Shown: positions 56,313 to 64,000 of the stretch, in pieces
Layout of the letters: each line of letters starts with the position of its first letter
Position numbering within the stretch: position 1 is the first letter of the stretch
Source of the DNA: Desulfuromonadales bacterium
GTDB taxonomy: Bacteria > Desulfobacterota > Desulfuromonadia > Desulfuromonadales > Geopsychrobacteraceae
Direction: 5' to 3'
NCBI GenBank assembly: GCA_019429255.1
Contig: JAHYIY010000004.1
Location: 1-64,000 of the forward strand
DNA length: 64,000 nt
The notes under the pieces: model-generated
Told to the model about the DNA's origin: nothing
What the model saw: the letters and a program-made list of their open reading frames with translations, nothing else
Databases searched by the model: none
Position numbers and translations under genes: made by a program

Positions 56313-56993
56313 ATGTTTAAATTGATCACGGAAAACTGGGCACTGAAGCTGATGTCACTGGTTTTTGCCCTGATGCTGTGGTTCTTCATCATGGGTGAGC
56401 GGCGCCTGGAGGTGAACTACCGGGTGCCGCTGGAATTTCAGAACCTGCCCAGAGAGCTGATGGTCGCCAACGAGATCCCCAGCATGGTTGATGTCCGCAT
56501 CAGTGGTCCGCGTACCCTGTTGATGAAGGTCAGCCCCAATGACATCAGCATTACCGTTGATTTGACCGGCTTGCGCCCTGGTCTGACCTCCTTCCGCCGC
56601 CTCGAAGAGCGCCTCAATCTGCCCAGTGGTTTGCGGGTGACCAGGCTGTCTCCGTCGTTTGTCGATGTGCGTCTGGAGCGGATTCAACAAAAAACAGTCC
56701 CCGTTACTATCGCCCTGAGTGGGGAGCCGATGAGCGGCTTTGTGGTCGGCAGCATTCGTGCAATACCTGATCTGATTACTATTGAAGGGGCAGAAACTGA
56801 GCTTAAGAATGTCAACGATGTCAGCACTGACGAGGTCGATCTTGACGGTGTGAACAGCAGCTTTTCGCTGATTGTCCCGTTGCAGCACCGGGGAAATTTC
56901 AGCTGGTTCAAGGATGAACGGACGACAGAAATTCAGGTAGAGATTAGCGCTGTTGAGGCTGCGCCTGAAGACCAACAGAACCCGGTAGAATAA
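56313..56993 (+). CDS. cdaR: YbbR-domain protein CdaR
   Basis: 226 residues from the ATG at 56313. A single N-terminal helix (about 8-26, [18 protein letters not shown]) anchors an extracytoplasmic chain of YbbR domains (about 30-110 and 120-215). CdaR homologues bind CdaA through the membrane and tune diadenylate cyclase activity. Sits between cdaA and glmM. Only about two YbbR repeats, fewer than in Bacillus, as is usual for Gram-negative relatives. Confidence 0.88.
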   Translation: MFKLITENWALKLMSLVFALMLWFFIMGERRLEVNYRVPLEFQNLPRELMVANEIPSMVDVRISGPRTLLMKVSPNDISITVDLTGLRPGLTSFRRLEERLNLPSGLRVTRLSPSFVDVRLERIQQKTVPVTIALSGEPMSGFVVGSIRAIPDLITIEGAETELKNVNDVSTDEVDLDGVNSSFSLIVPLQHRGNFSWFKDERTTEIQVEISAVEAAPEDQQNPVE

Positions 56994-57028
56994 GGAAGAT
57001 GCCGTCAGGCAGGGGAGGCAGTAAAACG

Positions 57029-58387
57029 ATGGAAAAGAAACTTTTTGGCACTGATGGTGTTCGCGGTGTTGCCAATATCGATCCGATGACCGCCGAAATG
57101 GCAATGCAGTTGGGGCGCGCTGTGGCCTATGTGTTCAAGCAGGATGCCGGCCGCCGTCACCGGATCATTATCGGCAAGGACACCCGGCTCTCCGGTTATA
57201 TGCTGGAAAATGCCATAGTTGCAGGTATCTGCTCGATGGGCGTCGATGTCCTGGTCGTCGGGCCGTTACCGACGCCGGGAATCGCTTTTATCACGTCTTC
57301 CATGCGTGCTGATGCCGGAGTGGTGATCAGTGCCTCGCATAATCTCTACCAGGATAACGGCATCAAGTTTTTTTCGGGCAACGGGTTCAAATTGCCGGAT
57401 GACATGGAGATCCAGATTGAGGATCTGATCCTCAATCATCGCATCGATGCCCTGCGGCCCATTGCCGAGGACGTTGGTAAGGCCTACCGCATAGAGGATG
57501 CCATCGGTCGCTATGTGGTTTTCCTCAAAAACACCTTTCCCCGTGATCTGGATCTGCAGGGGTTGCGGATTGTTCTCGATTGCGCCCATGGCGCAGGTTA
57601 CCGGGTGGGCCCGGCGGTACTGACGGAACTGGGCGCTGAGGTCATTCCGCTTGGAGTCAGTCCCAATGGCCTCAACATCAACGAAGGCTGTGGTTCGATG
57701 CATCCGGAGGTGATGGCTGCCAAGGTGAGGGAATATCGTGCCGATCTGGGGATTGCCCTGGATGGTGACGCAGACCGGGTGATTTTTGTCGATGAACAGG
57801 GTGATGAGGTCGACGGCGACCATATTCTCGCCCTGTGCGGCACCGAGTTGATGAAGACTGGTAGCTTGAAGAAAAAGACGGTGGTGGCAACGGTCATGAG
57901 CAACATGGGACTTGAAATTGCTATGAAGCAGGCTGGCGGTAAGGTGGTGCGCACTGCGGTAGGTGATCGCTATGTTGTCGAAGAGATGATCCGTGGCGGC
58001 TATAACCTTGGCGGTGAACAGTCGGGACACATGATCTTCCTCGACCACAATACCACAGGTGATGGCATTCTTTCGGCCCTGCAGGTACTGGCGATCATGC
58101 AGCGCAGCGGTAAACCCCTTTCCGAATTGGCCGCAGTGATGACCTCCCTGCCGCAGGTTCTGGTTAACGTCAAGGTCAAAAAGAAAGCGGTGCTGGGCAA
58201 GGTTGTGCCAATCAAGGAAGCGATGGATGCAATTGAACAAGAAATTGCCGGCAAGGGGCGTTTGCTCGTGCGTTATTCCGGTACCGAGCCGTTATTGCGG
58301 ATTATGGTTGAAGGCGAAGATCAGAACCGGATCAATCAACTGGCCGAGCAACTGGCAGCAGTTGTGCGTGAGCATCTGGGAACCTGA
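57029..58387 (+). CDS. glmM: Phosphoglucosamine mutase
   Basis: Interconverts glucosamine-6-P and glucosamine-1-P toward UDP-GlcNAc for peptidoglycan and LPS. 452 residues from the ATG at 57029 with GGGAGG upstream; the frame to 56999 is rejected. [11 protein letters not shown] start, active-site phosphoserine S103 in [14 protein letters not shown] (Leu where Pro is usual), metal-binding DGDADR, sugar-binding [10 protein letters not shown] and phosphate-binding [10 protein letters not shown]. Ends the cda cluster; the third copy of the dispersed repeat starts right after its stop. Confidence 0.96.
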   Translation: MEKKLFGTDGVRGVANIDPMTAEMAMQLGRAVAYVFKQDAGRRHRIIIGKDTRLSGYMLENAIVAGICSMGVDVLVVGPLPTPGIAFITSSMRADAGVVISASHNLYQDNGIKFFSGNGFKLPDDMEIQIEDLILNHRIDALRPIAEDVGKAYRIEDAIGRYVVFLKNTFPRDLDLQGLRIVLDCAHGAGYRVGPAVLTELGAEVIPLGVSPNGLNINEGCGSMHPEVMAAKVREYRADLGIALDGDADRVIFVDEQGDEVDGDHILALCGTELMKTGSLKKKTVVATVMSNMGLEIAMKQAGGKVVRTAVGDRYVVEEMIRGGYNLGGEQSGHMIFLDHNTTGDGILSALQVLAIMQRSGKPLSELAAVMTSLPQVLVNVKVKKKAVLGKVVPIKEAMDAIEQEIAGKGRLLVRYSGTEPLLRIMVEGEDQNRINQLAEQLAAVVREHLGT

Positions 58388-58548
58388 GAAATTTTGTATC
58401 TGTTCAGCACCGGATCTTCGGATCCTATGTCAAGGGGCGCTTTTCGTCATCCATGACCGCTTGTTGTCGCCATCCATGGCGACAAACACCCCTGCCACAG
58501 GACCCAAAGGCCCTGCACAAGGATAGTTATCAATAGTTACAAAATTTT
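58388..58548 (+). repeat. Dispersed intergenic repeat, copy 3 (short form)
   Basis: Begins AAATTTTGTATCTGTTCAGC and ends ATCAATAGTTACAAAATTTT, ends being imperfect inverted repeats of about 16-18 bases. The core ACCGGATCTTCGGATCCTAT, TCATCCATGACCGC and GTCGCCATCCATGGCGAC matches copies 1, 2 and 4; the long-form segment is replaced by TTTTCG. It starts at the glmM stop and ends about 17 bases before the pdxJ ribosome site, in the same direction as both genes. Confidence 0.92.
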
Positions 58549-58577
58549 TACACCAAGCAAAAGCAAGGAGACGAGAT

Positions 58578-59297
58578 GTGCCAACGTTAAGTGTCAATGT
58601 CGACCATATTGCGACCATCCGTCAAGCGCGTGGGATAGATGAGCCTGATCCGGTAGCAGCTGCGGTTCTGGCGGAACTGGCGGGAGCTCACGGAATTACC
58701 GTTCATCTGCGCGAAGATCGCCGCCATATCCAGGATCGCGATGTCGAAGTGCTGCGCAAAACGATTAAAACGCGACTTAATCTGGAAATGGCTGCGACGG
58801 AGGAGATGGTCGCTATTGCCCTTAAAACCCAGCCGGATATCGTTACCCTGGTGCCGGAGGGGCGCCATGAGCTGACGACTGAAGGCGGTCTGGATGTGAA
58901 TCTGCTGAAAACCGGCCTCAAGCAGAAGATTGCTCTGCTGCAGCAAGCCGGCATCAGCGTCAGTTTGTTTATTGAAGCGGAGATGGAGCAGATCAAGGCC
59001 AGTCATCGTGTTGGTGCTGATATGGTTGAGATTCATACCGGTACTTACTGTGAAATGCGTACAGAGAAAGAACGACTGGAGCAGTTGCGGCGTATCGAGT
59101 TGGCAGGGGCTGCCGCCCGCAAGCTCGGCATGCGCGTTAGTGCCGGTCACGGTCTTAATTATCGTAATGTGTCTGCCGTGGCCGCCTTGCCTGGTTTTGA
59201 GGAGTTTAATATCGGTCACAGTATCGTTGCGCGCGCCTCTCTGGTGGGGATGGAGCGAGCTGTACGCGAGATGCTTGTTTTGATCAAGCGGCCATAG
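58578..59297 (+). CDS. pdxJ: Pyridoxine 5'-phosphate synthase
   Basis: Last ring-forming step of DXP-dependent vitamin B6 synthesis. 239 residues, TIM barrel: [72 protein letters not shown] and [14 protein letters not shown] start at 58578 with AAGGAG ahead; the ATG two bases earlier is out of frame. First gene of a five-gene run. Confidence 0.96.
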   Translation: MPTLSVNVDHIATIRQARGIDEPDPVAAAVLAELAGAHGITVHLREDRRHIQDRDVEVLRKTIKTRLNLEMAATEEMVAIALKTQPDIVTLVPEGRHELTTEGGLDVNLLKTGLKQKIALLQQAGISVSLFIEAEMEQIKASHRVGADMVEIHTGTYCEMRTEKERLEQLRRIELAGAAARKLGMRVSAGHGLNYRNVSAVAALPGFEEFNIGHSIVARASLVGMERAVREMLVLIKRP

Positions 59298-59299
59298 CT

Positions 59300-59677
59300 G
59301 TGACCATTGTCGGTCTGGGGGTCGATCTGGCACGCATTGCGCGTTTTCGCACTTTTGTAGAGAATGACTCGCCGGTGCTGGGGCGCATTTTTTGCGACGG
59401 TGAACGGGAATATGCGCTTGCCCGACGGGACCCGGCTCAGGCTCTGGCAGCGCGCTTTGCCGCCAAAGAGGCGTTTTTCAAGGCGCTGGGTACGGGTATG
59501 CGTGATGGCCTGTCGTGGCACCAGGTGTGTGTCTGCCGCGATAAGTTGGGCTGCCCCTCTCTGGCGCTCAGCGGGCGCGCAGTCGAGATGATGGCAGAGC
59601 GCGGCGCACAAAGAGCCTTGCTGAGCTATTCCCACGATGGTGATTATGCGGTAGCAACGGTTATTCTGGAGGACTGA
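59300..59677 (+). CDS. acpS: Holo-[acyl-carrier-protein] synthase
   Basis: Transfers the phosphopantetheine arm from CoA to acyl carrier protein. 125 residues, GTG start two bases after the pdxJ stop. Mg2+-binding Asp in GLGVDLARIARF and Glu in RFAAKEAFFKALG, plus the late SYSHDGDYAVA. Its stop overlaps the next gene's ATG by one base. pdxJ-acpS is a widely conserved pair. Confidence 0.95.
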   Translation: MTIVGLGVDLARIARFRTFVENDSPVLGRIFCDGEREYALARRDPAQALAARFAAKEAFFKALGTGMRDGLSWHQVCVCRDKLGCPSLALSGRAVEMMAERGAQRALLSYSHDGDYAVATVILED

Positions 59678-61230
59678 TGCAGCTCTACAGCGCAGCGGAA
59701 ATGGTTGCGGCAGATCGTTTTGCCATCGACACCCTGGGAATTCCCGGGGTCGTGTTGATGGAAAATGCCGGACGCGCCTGCGCCCGGGTGCTCGAAGAGC
59801 GATTCTCCCACTGTTTTCCCGGCCCGGTGATGGTTGTCGCCGGCAAAGGCAATAATGGTGGCGATGGCTATGTTATTGCGCGAATTCTTGGCGATCATGG
59901 CTGGCAGGTCACCACGCTGGTATTGGCAGAGCCGCAGAGAATCTCCGGTGATGCCGCCATCATGCTGGAGATTCTGCGCAATTGCTCCGGCAAGGTTATT
60001 TTTGTCAACGATGACGAGCTGTTGCGCCAGTCTTTTGCTGAACTGCAACCACAGTTGATCGTCGATGCTCTGTTCGGTACCGGCCTGGAATCCGACGTCC
60101 GCGGTGTGGCGGCAGCGGCCATCGCCCTGATGAATGCGGCAGCGGTAGCGCTGGTCGCTGTTGATCTGCCTTCCGGCGTCGATGCCTCCACTGGCCGCAT
60201 CTGTGGTTGTGCCGTACGCGCCGATCTCACTGTCAGTTTTGATCATCCCAAAATCGGCCATGCCAGTACCCCCGGTGCCTTGTATGTAGGCGAACTGGAA
60301 GTTGTTGAGATCGGTATCCCGGTGACCCAGCGCCCGGCCGATCTGTTGCCGCAAACGTGGATGATCGATGCCGCAGCGGCACGCTCTCTGTTGCCGGGTC
60401 GCCCATCATTCGCCCACAAGGGAACCTTTGGTCACCTGCTGGTAGTGGCCGGGTCCCCCGGCAAGACAGGTGCGGCGGCTCTGGCAGGCGACGCTGCCGT
60501 GCGCAGCGGTTGTGGTTTGGTGACGGTAGCGGTACCGGCGTCGCTCCATTCAATCCTGGAAGTCAAGCTCACTGAAGCCATGACCGTGGCTCTGGCTGAG
60601 CAGGATGGCTTGTTGGCGCTTGCCGCCGGTGACCAGATCGCTCAACTGATCACTTCCTGCCGGGCACTGGCGCTGGGGCCGGGGCTTGGTCAGAGCGACG
60701 AATTGAGACAGCTGGTACGGCAGATAGTTATGACGGTGAATGTGCCCATGGTGATTGATGCCGACGGTTTGAATCTACTCGTCGGTCAGCTTGAATGTCT
60801 GGTTGCGCGTCAGGGCAAGCCGCTGATCTTGACCCCTCACCCTGGAGAAATGGCACGCCTTGCCGGAGTGAGTGTGGCCGCTATTGAAGCCGATCGTTTC
60901 AGTGTGGCACGTGACTTCGCCCGTCGCTACCAGGTTGTCTTGTTGCTTAAAGGGGCGCGCACGGTTATTGCCGCACCTGATGGTCGGGTTTATATCAACA
61001 CCAGTGGCAACAGCGGCCTGTCCAGCGGTGGCAGCGGTGATGTTCTTACCGGCCTGATCGGAGGGTTACTGGCGCAGGGGTGTGATGCTTTTGCGGCAGC
61101 CGGTCTTGCAGCCTGGTGGCATGGTCGTGCCGCGGAGCTGATAGCTGCGAAGCGCGGTACTGTCGGCATGACGGCCAGCGATTTGATTCATCAGTTGCCC
61201 CAGGTGTGCCACCAGCTCGCATATCCCTAA
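59677..61230 (+). CDS. nnr: Bifunctional NAD(P)H-hydrate epimerase/dehydratase
   Basis: Repairs damaged NADHX and NADPHX. 517 residues: N-terminal YjeF_N epimerase (about 1-215, GIPGVVLMENAGRA, GKGNNGGDGYVIAR, DALFGTGL) fused to the ribokinase-like dehydratase (about 225-517, HKGTFGHLLVVAGSPGKTGA, DADGLNLL, LTPHPGEMARL, LLKGARTVIA, GNSGLSSGGSGDVLTG). Such fusions are normal in bacteria. Coupled to acpS by TGATG. Confidence 0.95.
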   Translation: MQLYSAAEMVAADRFAIDTLGIPGVVLMENAGRACARVLEERFSHCFPGPVMVVAGKGNNGGDGYVIARILGDHGWQVTTLVLAEPQRISGDAAIMLEILRNCSGKVIFVNDDELLRQSFAELQPQLIVDALFGTGLESDVRGVAAAAIALMNAAAVALVAVDLPSGVDASTGRICGCAVRADLTVSFDHPKIGHASTPGALYVGELEVVEIGIPVTQRPADLLPQTWMIDAAAARSLLPGRPSFAHKGTFGHLLVVAGSPGKTGAAALAGDAAVRSGCGLVTVAVPASLHSILEVKLTEAMTVALAEQDGLLALAAGDQIAQLITSCRALALGPGLGQSDELRQLVRQIVMTVNVPMVIDADGLNLLVGQLECLVARQGKPLILTPHPGEMARLAGVSVAAIEADRFSVARDFARRYQVVLLLKGARTVIAAPDGRVYINTSGNSGLSSGGSGDVLTGLIGGLLAQGCDAFAAAGLAAWWHGRAAELIAAKRGTVGMTASDLIHQLPQVCHQLAYP

Positions 61231-61245
61231 CCAAGGAGTAACCCT

Positions 61246-61695
61246 ATGTTAACAGCACGGGACATTATGACCTCTGACGTAGTGTCGGTCAGCGTTGATA
61301 CCAGTTTGAAAGATCTGGCGAAAAAATTTATTGAAACCCGCTACAGCAACATGCCGGTCCTTGATGATAACGGCAAACTGGTTGGAGTCATCAGTGAGAC
61401 GGATCTGATCGAATATCAGCGCCCCCTGCATATCCCCACGGTAATGACCCTGTTTGACGGGGTTTTTGCCCTGGGCAGTGAAAAAAAGTTCAAGGAAGAG
61501 GTTGATCGGGTGACCGCTACCAAGGTCGGTGATCTTTATCAGAAAAATCCCGTGACCTGTGCTCCGGATACGCCGATCAATGAACTGGCGGGGCTGATGA
61601 GCAAGCACAAGATCCATCTGTTGCCGGTCATCGACGGCGAGCAGATGATCGGCGTGGTCGCGCGTCTTGACCTGATTCGGGTCATGGAAGATTGA
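61246..61695 (+). CDS. CBS-domain pair protein
   Basis: 149 residues made of two CBS motifs only (about 5-60, ARDIMTSDVVSVSVDTSLKD and LVGVISETDLI; about 88-148, NPVTCAPDTPINE and IGVVARLDLI). CBS pairs bind adenosine nucleotides and sense energy state. No attached effector domain, so it may act as a detachable regulator; target unknown. CAAGGAG precedes the ATG, and the stop overlaps tsaE. Confidence 0.88.
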   Translation: MLTARDIMTSDVVSVSVDTSLKDLAKKFIETRYSNMPVLDDNGKLVGVISETDLIEYQRPLHIPTVMTLFDGVFALGSEKKFKEEVDRVTATKVGDLYQKNPVTCAPDTPINELAGLMSKHKIHLLPVIDGEQMIGVVARLDLIRVMED

Positions 61696-62201
61696 TGTCC
61701 TGCTGGTCGTTGGTCTCAACCAGTGAAGAGCAGACCCTTAAGATCGGTACGCTGATTGGTCGTTGTCTTGATGCCCCCCTGCTGATTCTGCTGCAGGGTA
61801 ACCTTGGTGCCGGTAAAACCGTTATAGCGCGGGGGATCGCGTGGGGATTGGGGGTTGGCGCAGAAACACCCATTACCAGTCCGACTTTTACCCTGATGAA
61901 CCACTATCCGGCTCGGCTCGATCTCTATCATTTCGATCTCTACCGTTTGTCCGGCCCTGAGGATCTGGTTGATATCGGTTTTGATGAGTATGCCTTTGGT
62001 AGCGGTGTTGCCCTGGTGGAATGGCCGGAAAAGCTCGAAGACCCCGATATTGCTGGAATCTGGATCAATATCGGTGCCCTGGAAGCGGGCCACCGGCGCC
62101 TGATTTTTTCGGCCCGGGATGCGCAGTCGCGCAAGTGGCTCGATCAGGTGGTGGAGCAGCTGCAAACTGCTGGATATGACCCGTGCCAAATGGAAAAATA
62201 G
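61695..62201 (+). CDS. tsaE: tRNA threonylcarbamoyladenosine biosynthesis ATPase TsaE
   Basis: ATPase that drives t6A37 modification with TsaB and TsaD. 168 residues; ATG at 61695 shares a base with the CBS gene stop (an in-frame TTG just before is possible). Walker A GNLGAGKTVIARGIA, TSPTFTLMNHY, YHFDLYRL and WPEKLED match the family. tsaB and tsaD are not in the window. Copy 4 of the dispersed repeat follows 44 bases later. Confidence 0.94.
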   Translation: MSCWSLVSTSEEQTLKIGTLIGRCLDAPLLILLQGNLGAGKTVIARGIAWGLGVGAETPITSPTFTLMNHYPARLDLYHFDLYRLSGPEDLVDIGFDEYAFGSGVALVEWPEKLEDPDIAGIWINIGALEAGHRRLIFSARDAQSRKWLDQVVEQLQTAGYDPCQMEK

Positions 62202-62245
62202 CTTTGACCGGGCATGGGTTTCTTGTTATGAAGGATGCTTGTGAA

Positions 62246-62406
62246 AAAATTTAGTATCTATTCAGCACCGGATCTTCGGTTCCTATGTCAAGGGACGCTT
62301 TTCGTCATCCCTGACCGCTTGATGTCGCCGTCCATGGCGACAAAAACACCCTTGCCACAAAAACCCTGACCCTGCGCAAGGACAGGGGTGAATAGTTACA
62401 AAATTT
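62246..62406 (+). repeat. Dispersed intergenic repeat, copy 4 (short form)
   Basis: Left end AAAAATTTAGTATCTATTCA then GCACC; right end GGGGTGAATAGTTACAAAAT, the clearest terminal inverted pair of the four. Core has ACCGGATCTTCGGTTCCTAT, TCATCCCTGACCGC and GTCGCCGTCCATGGCGAC. It is more diverged than copy 3 near the right side (AAAACCCTGACCCTGCGC). Same direction as tsaE and lysC; ends about 37 bases before the lysC ribosome site. Confidence 0.92.
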
Positions 62407-62458
62407 ATCTACCGACAATCATTGTCGGTTTTTCCTGATAAGGAGGAAAACAACTGTT

Positions 62459-63688
62459 ATGGCTCTGATCGTTCAGAAGTACGGTGGAACTTCAGTAGGC
62501 ACCGTCGAGCGTATCCAGAATGTCGCTCGCCGGGTTGCCAGAACCTTCGATGAAGGTAATGAAGTGATTGTCATTGTCTCGGCGATGGCTGGAGAAACCA
62601 ACCGCCTGGTGGCCCTGGCGAATGAAATCTCTGAGATCCCCGATGAGCGCGAATATGATGTGCTGGTGTCAACCGGTGAGCAGGTGACCATCGCCTTGTT
62701 GTCCATGTGTTTGAAGTCGATGGGTTACAAGGCCAAAAGTTACCTTGGTTCGCAGATTCCGATGTTGACCGACAAGGCTTATTCCCGGGCTCGTATCGAG
62801 GAAATCGGTGACAAAAATATCCGCGCCGATTTGAAAGCGGGGACCATTGTTGTCGTCGCAGGTTTTCAGGGTATCGATTGTGATGGCAATATAACCACCC
62901 TGGGACGTGGTGGATCGGATACCTCAGCCGTTGCTGTAGCTGCGGCCCTGAAAGCCGACGTCTGTGAAATTTACACCGATGTCGACGGTGTTTACACCAC
63001 TGACCCACGTATTGTGCCGGAAGCGCAAAAAATCGATAAGATCTCCTATGAAGAGATGCTGGAAATGGCATCGTTAGGAGCCAAAATTTTGCAGATTCGT
63101 AGTGTTGAGTTTGCTAAGAAATATAACGTTGTCGTACATGTGCGTTCCAGTTTTGATGATTCGCAGGGAACACTTGTCATGAAGGAGGATCAAGAAATGG
63201 AAGCCGTATTGGTTTCAGGAGTTACTTTTAACAAAGACGAAGCAAAAATCAGCATTTTCGGTGTTCCTGATCAACCTGGGGTTGCTTCGCAGATTTTTAG
63301 TCCATTAAGTCAGAATAATATTACCGTGGATATGATCATCCAGAATATTTCCCACCAGGGGGCCACGGATATCACCTTCACCGTACCCAAGACCGACTGC
63401 AAAAAAGCGCTGCAGATTATTGAAGTTGTGGCTAAACAGATCAATGCCCGCGGTGTCAGTCATGACACCAATATTGCCAAGGTGTCCATTGTGGGCGTCG
63501 GAATGCGTTCTCACACCGGGGTCGCTACAACCATGTTTGATACCCTGGCGCGTGAGGGGATCAATATTGAAATGATTTCCACCAGTGAAATCAAGGTGTC
63601 CTGCGTTATCTCCGATAAATATACCGAGCTGGCAGTACGTATCCTGCACGAAGCGTTCGGCCTTGATCGCCAGACTGAAGAGTCATGA
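62459..63688 (+). CDS. lysC: Aspartate kinase
   Basis: First step of the aspartate family pathway (Lys, Thr, Met, diaminopimelate). 409 residues: kinase domain with QKYGGTSVG at 6-14, [33 protein letters not shown] and [13 protein letters not shown], then two ACT domains (about 265-335 and 345-400, [37 protein letters not shown]) for feedback control, probably by lysine and threonine. AAGGAGG precedes the ATG. Monofunctional, no homoserine dehydrogenase part. Confidence 0.96.
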   Translation: MALIVQKYGGTSVGTVERIQNVARRVARTFDEGNEVIVIVSAMAGETNRLVALANEISEIPDEREYDVLVSTGEQVTIALLSMCLKSMGYKAKSYLGSQIPMLTDKAYSRARIEEIGDKNIRADLKAGTIVVVAGFQGIDCDGNITTLGRGGSDTSAVAVAAALKADVCEIYTDVDGVYTTDPRIVPEAQKIDKISYEEMLEMASLGAKILQIRSVEFAKKYNVVVHVRSSFDDSQGTLVMKEDQEMEAVLVSGVTFNKDEAKISIFGVPDQPGVASQIFSPLSQNNITVDMIIQNISHQGATDITFTVPKTDCKKALQIIEVVAKQINARGVSHDTNIAKVSIVGVGMRSHTGVATTMFDTLAREGINIEMISTSEIKVSCVISDKYTELAVRILHEAFGLDRQTEES

Positions 63689-63721
63689 TCTAGTGTTTTT
63701 TGGATGAAAGGGTCATTGTTC

Positions 63722-64000
63722 ATGAGTAACAGAATTTATCTTTATGATACAACCTTAAGGGATGGAACCCAGGCTGAGGATATCTCGTTTCAGGTTCAGG
63801 ATAAGGTGCGTATTGCCAAGCATCTGGATGCGTTGGGGATCGATTATATTGAAGGTGGTTGGCCCGGTTCCAACCCCAAGGATATTGGTTTTTTTGAGGC
63901 CATCCAGAAGGAAACCCTTTCTCATAGCAAGATTGCCGCATTCGGCTCTACCCGGCGGGCTCGGATTACCCCGGATCAGGACAACAACATCAAGATGCTG
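63722..64000 (+). CDS. cimA: Citramalate synthase, N-terminal part (runs off the window)
   Basis: The first 93 codons of a DRE-TIM metallolyase: [51 protein letters not shown] and AAFGSTRRA. The DTTLRDGTQ and WPGSNPKD wording fits the CimA type that condenses acetyl-CoA and pyruvate to citramalate for threonine-independent isoleucine synthesis, known from Geobacter and Leptospira, better than 2-isopropylmalate synthase. The decisive C-terminal half lies beyond base 64000. AAAGG is upstream of the ATG. Confidence 0.85.
   Translation, partial: MSNRIYLYDTTLRDGTQAEDISFQVQDKVRIAKHLDALGIDYIEGGWPGSNPKDIGFFEAIQKETLSHSKIAAFGSTRRARITPDQDNNIKML

Noticed and set aside
57266-58240. Minus-strand open frame of 324 codons across glmM
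   Set aside because: Antisense shadow of glmM; no ribosome site or recognisable domain.

Overview
The window reads as a chromosomal segment of an anaerobic, acetate-using bacterium of the Desulfuromonadales type (Desulfuromonas/Pelobacter/Geobacter relatives). I infer this from two VC_2705-type sodium/solute symporters with DUF4212 subunits, a TAXI-type TRAP transporter with fused membrane subunits, YedF, a DUF4388 protein, an outer-membrane LptD and a citramalate synthase start. No 16S gene is present, so the placement rests on gene families and order. Nearly everything right of about 3 kb is compact, GC-rich and organised in operons.

Layout. 1-2885: a visibly AT-richer block with a 5'-truncated gene of Chloroflexi-like appearance and kbl, closed by a strong hairpin terminator; it meets the rest of the window in a short anonymous stretch followed by a decapitated membrane-transporter remnant, so it is either foreign DNA or an assembly join. 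3282-6148 (minus): inositol-phosphatase family protein, AI-2E family membrane protein, cyclic-nucleotide-binding protein, small BFD-like ferredoxin. 6415-13685: split-barrel flavoprotein, uvrC, an OB-like lipoprotein, malQ, yedF, rlmD. 13847-21430 (plus): ispG, proS, DUF4388 gene-pyrF-rlmB, a ruined hemerythrin gene, asnS. 21500-26651: TRAP-TAXI binding protein and permease with leader signals, a universal stress protein, tpx. 27040-34976 (minus): two paralogous symporter/DUF4212 pairs around a cNMP-CBS-DUF294 signalling protein, plus an IclR regulator; this looks like an acetate (monocarboxylate) uptake locus.

35550-43498 is a complete tryptophan operon trpE-G-D-C-F-B-A with a DEAD-box RNA helicase gene between trpB and trpA. 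It is followed by accD, folC, lptD, ftsB, argS, a SPOR protein, two CAU tRNAs (initiator Met and a probable elongator Met), tilS, ftsH, folP, the cdaA-cdaR-glmM cluster (c-di-AMP synthesis and cell-wall precursor), pdxJ-acpS-nnr-CBS-tsaE, lysC and the first 93 codons of a citramalate synthase.

The most interesting non-coding signal is a dispersed element of about 160 bp with imperfect terminal inverted repeats, present four times (6247-6407, 19568-19727 inverted, 58388-58548, 62246-62406), always between genes. It comes in a long and a short form. One copy directly abuts a bacteriohemerythrin pseudogene that has lost its 5' end and carries two in-frame stops. I found no CRISPR array, no complete insertion sequence, no phage genes and no obvious defence system.
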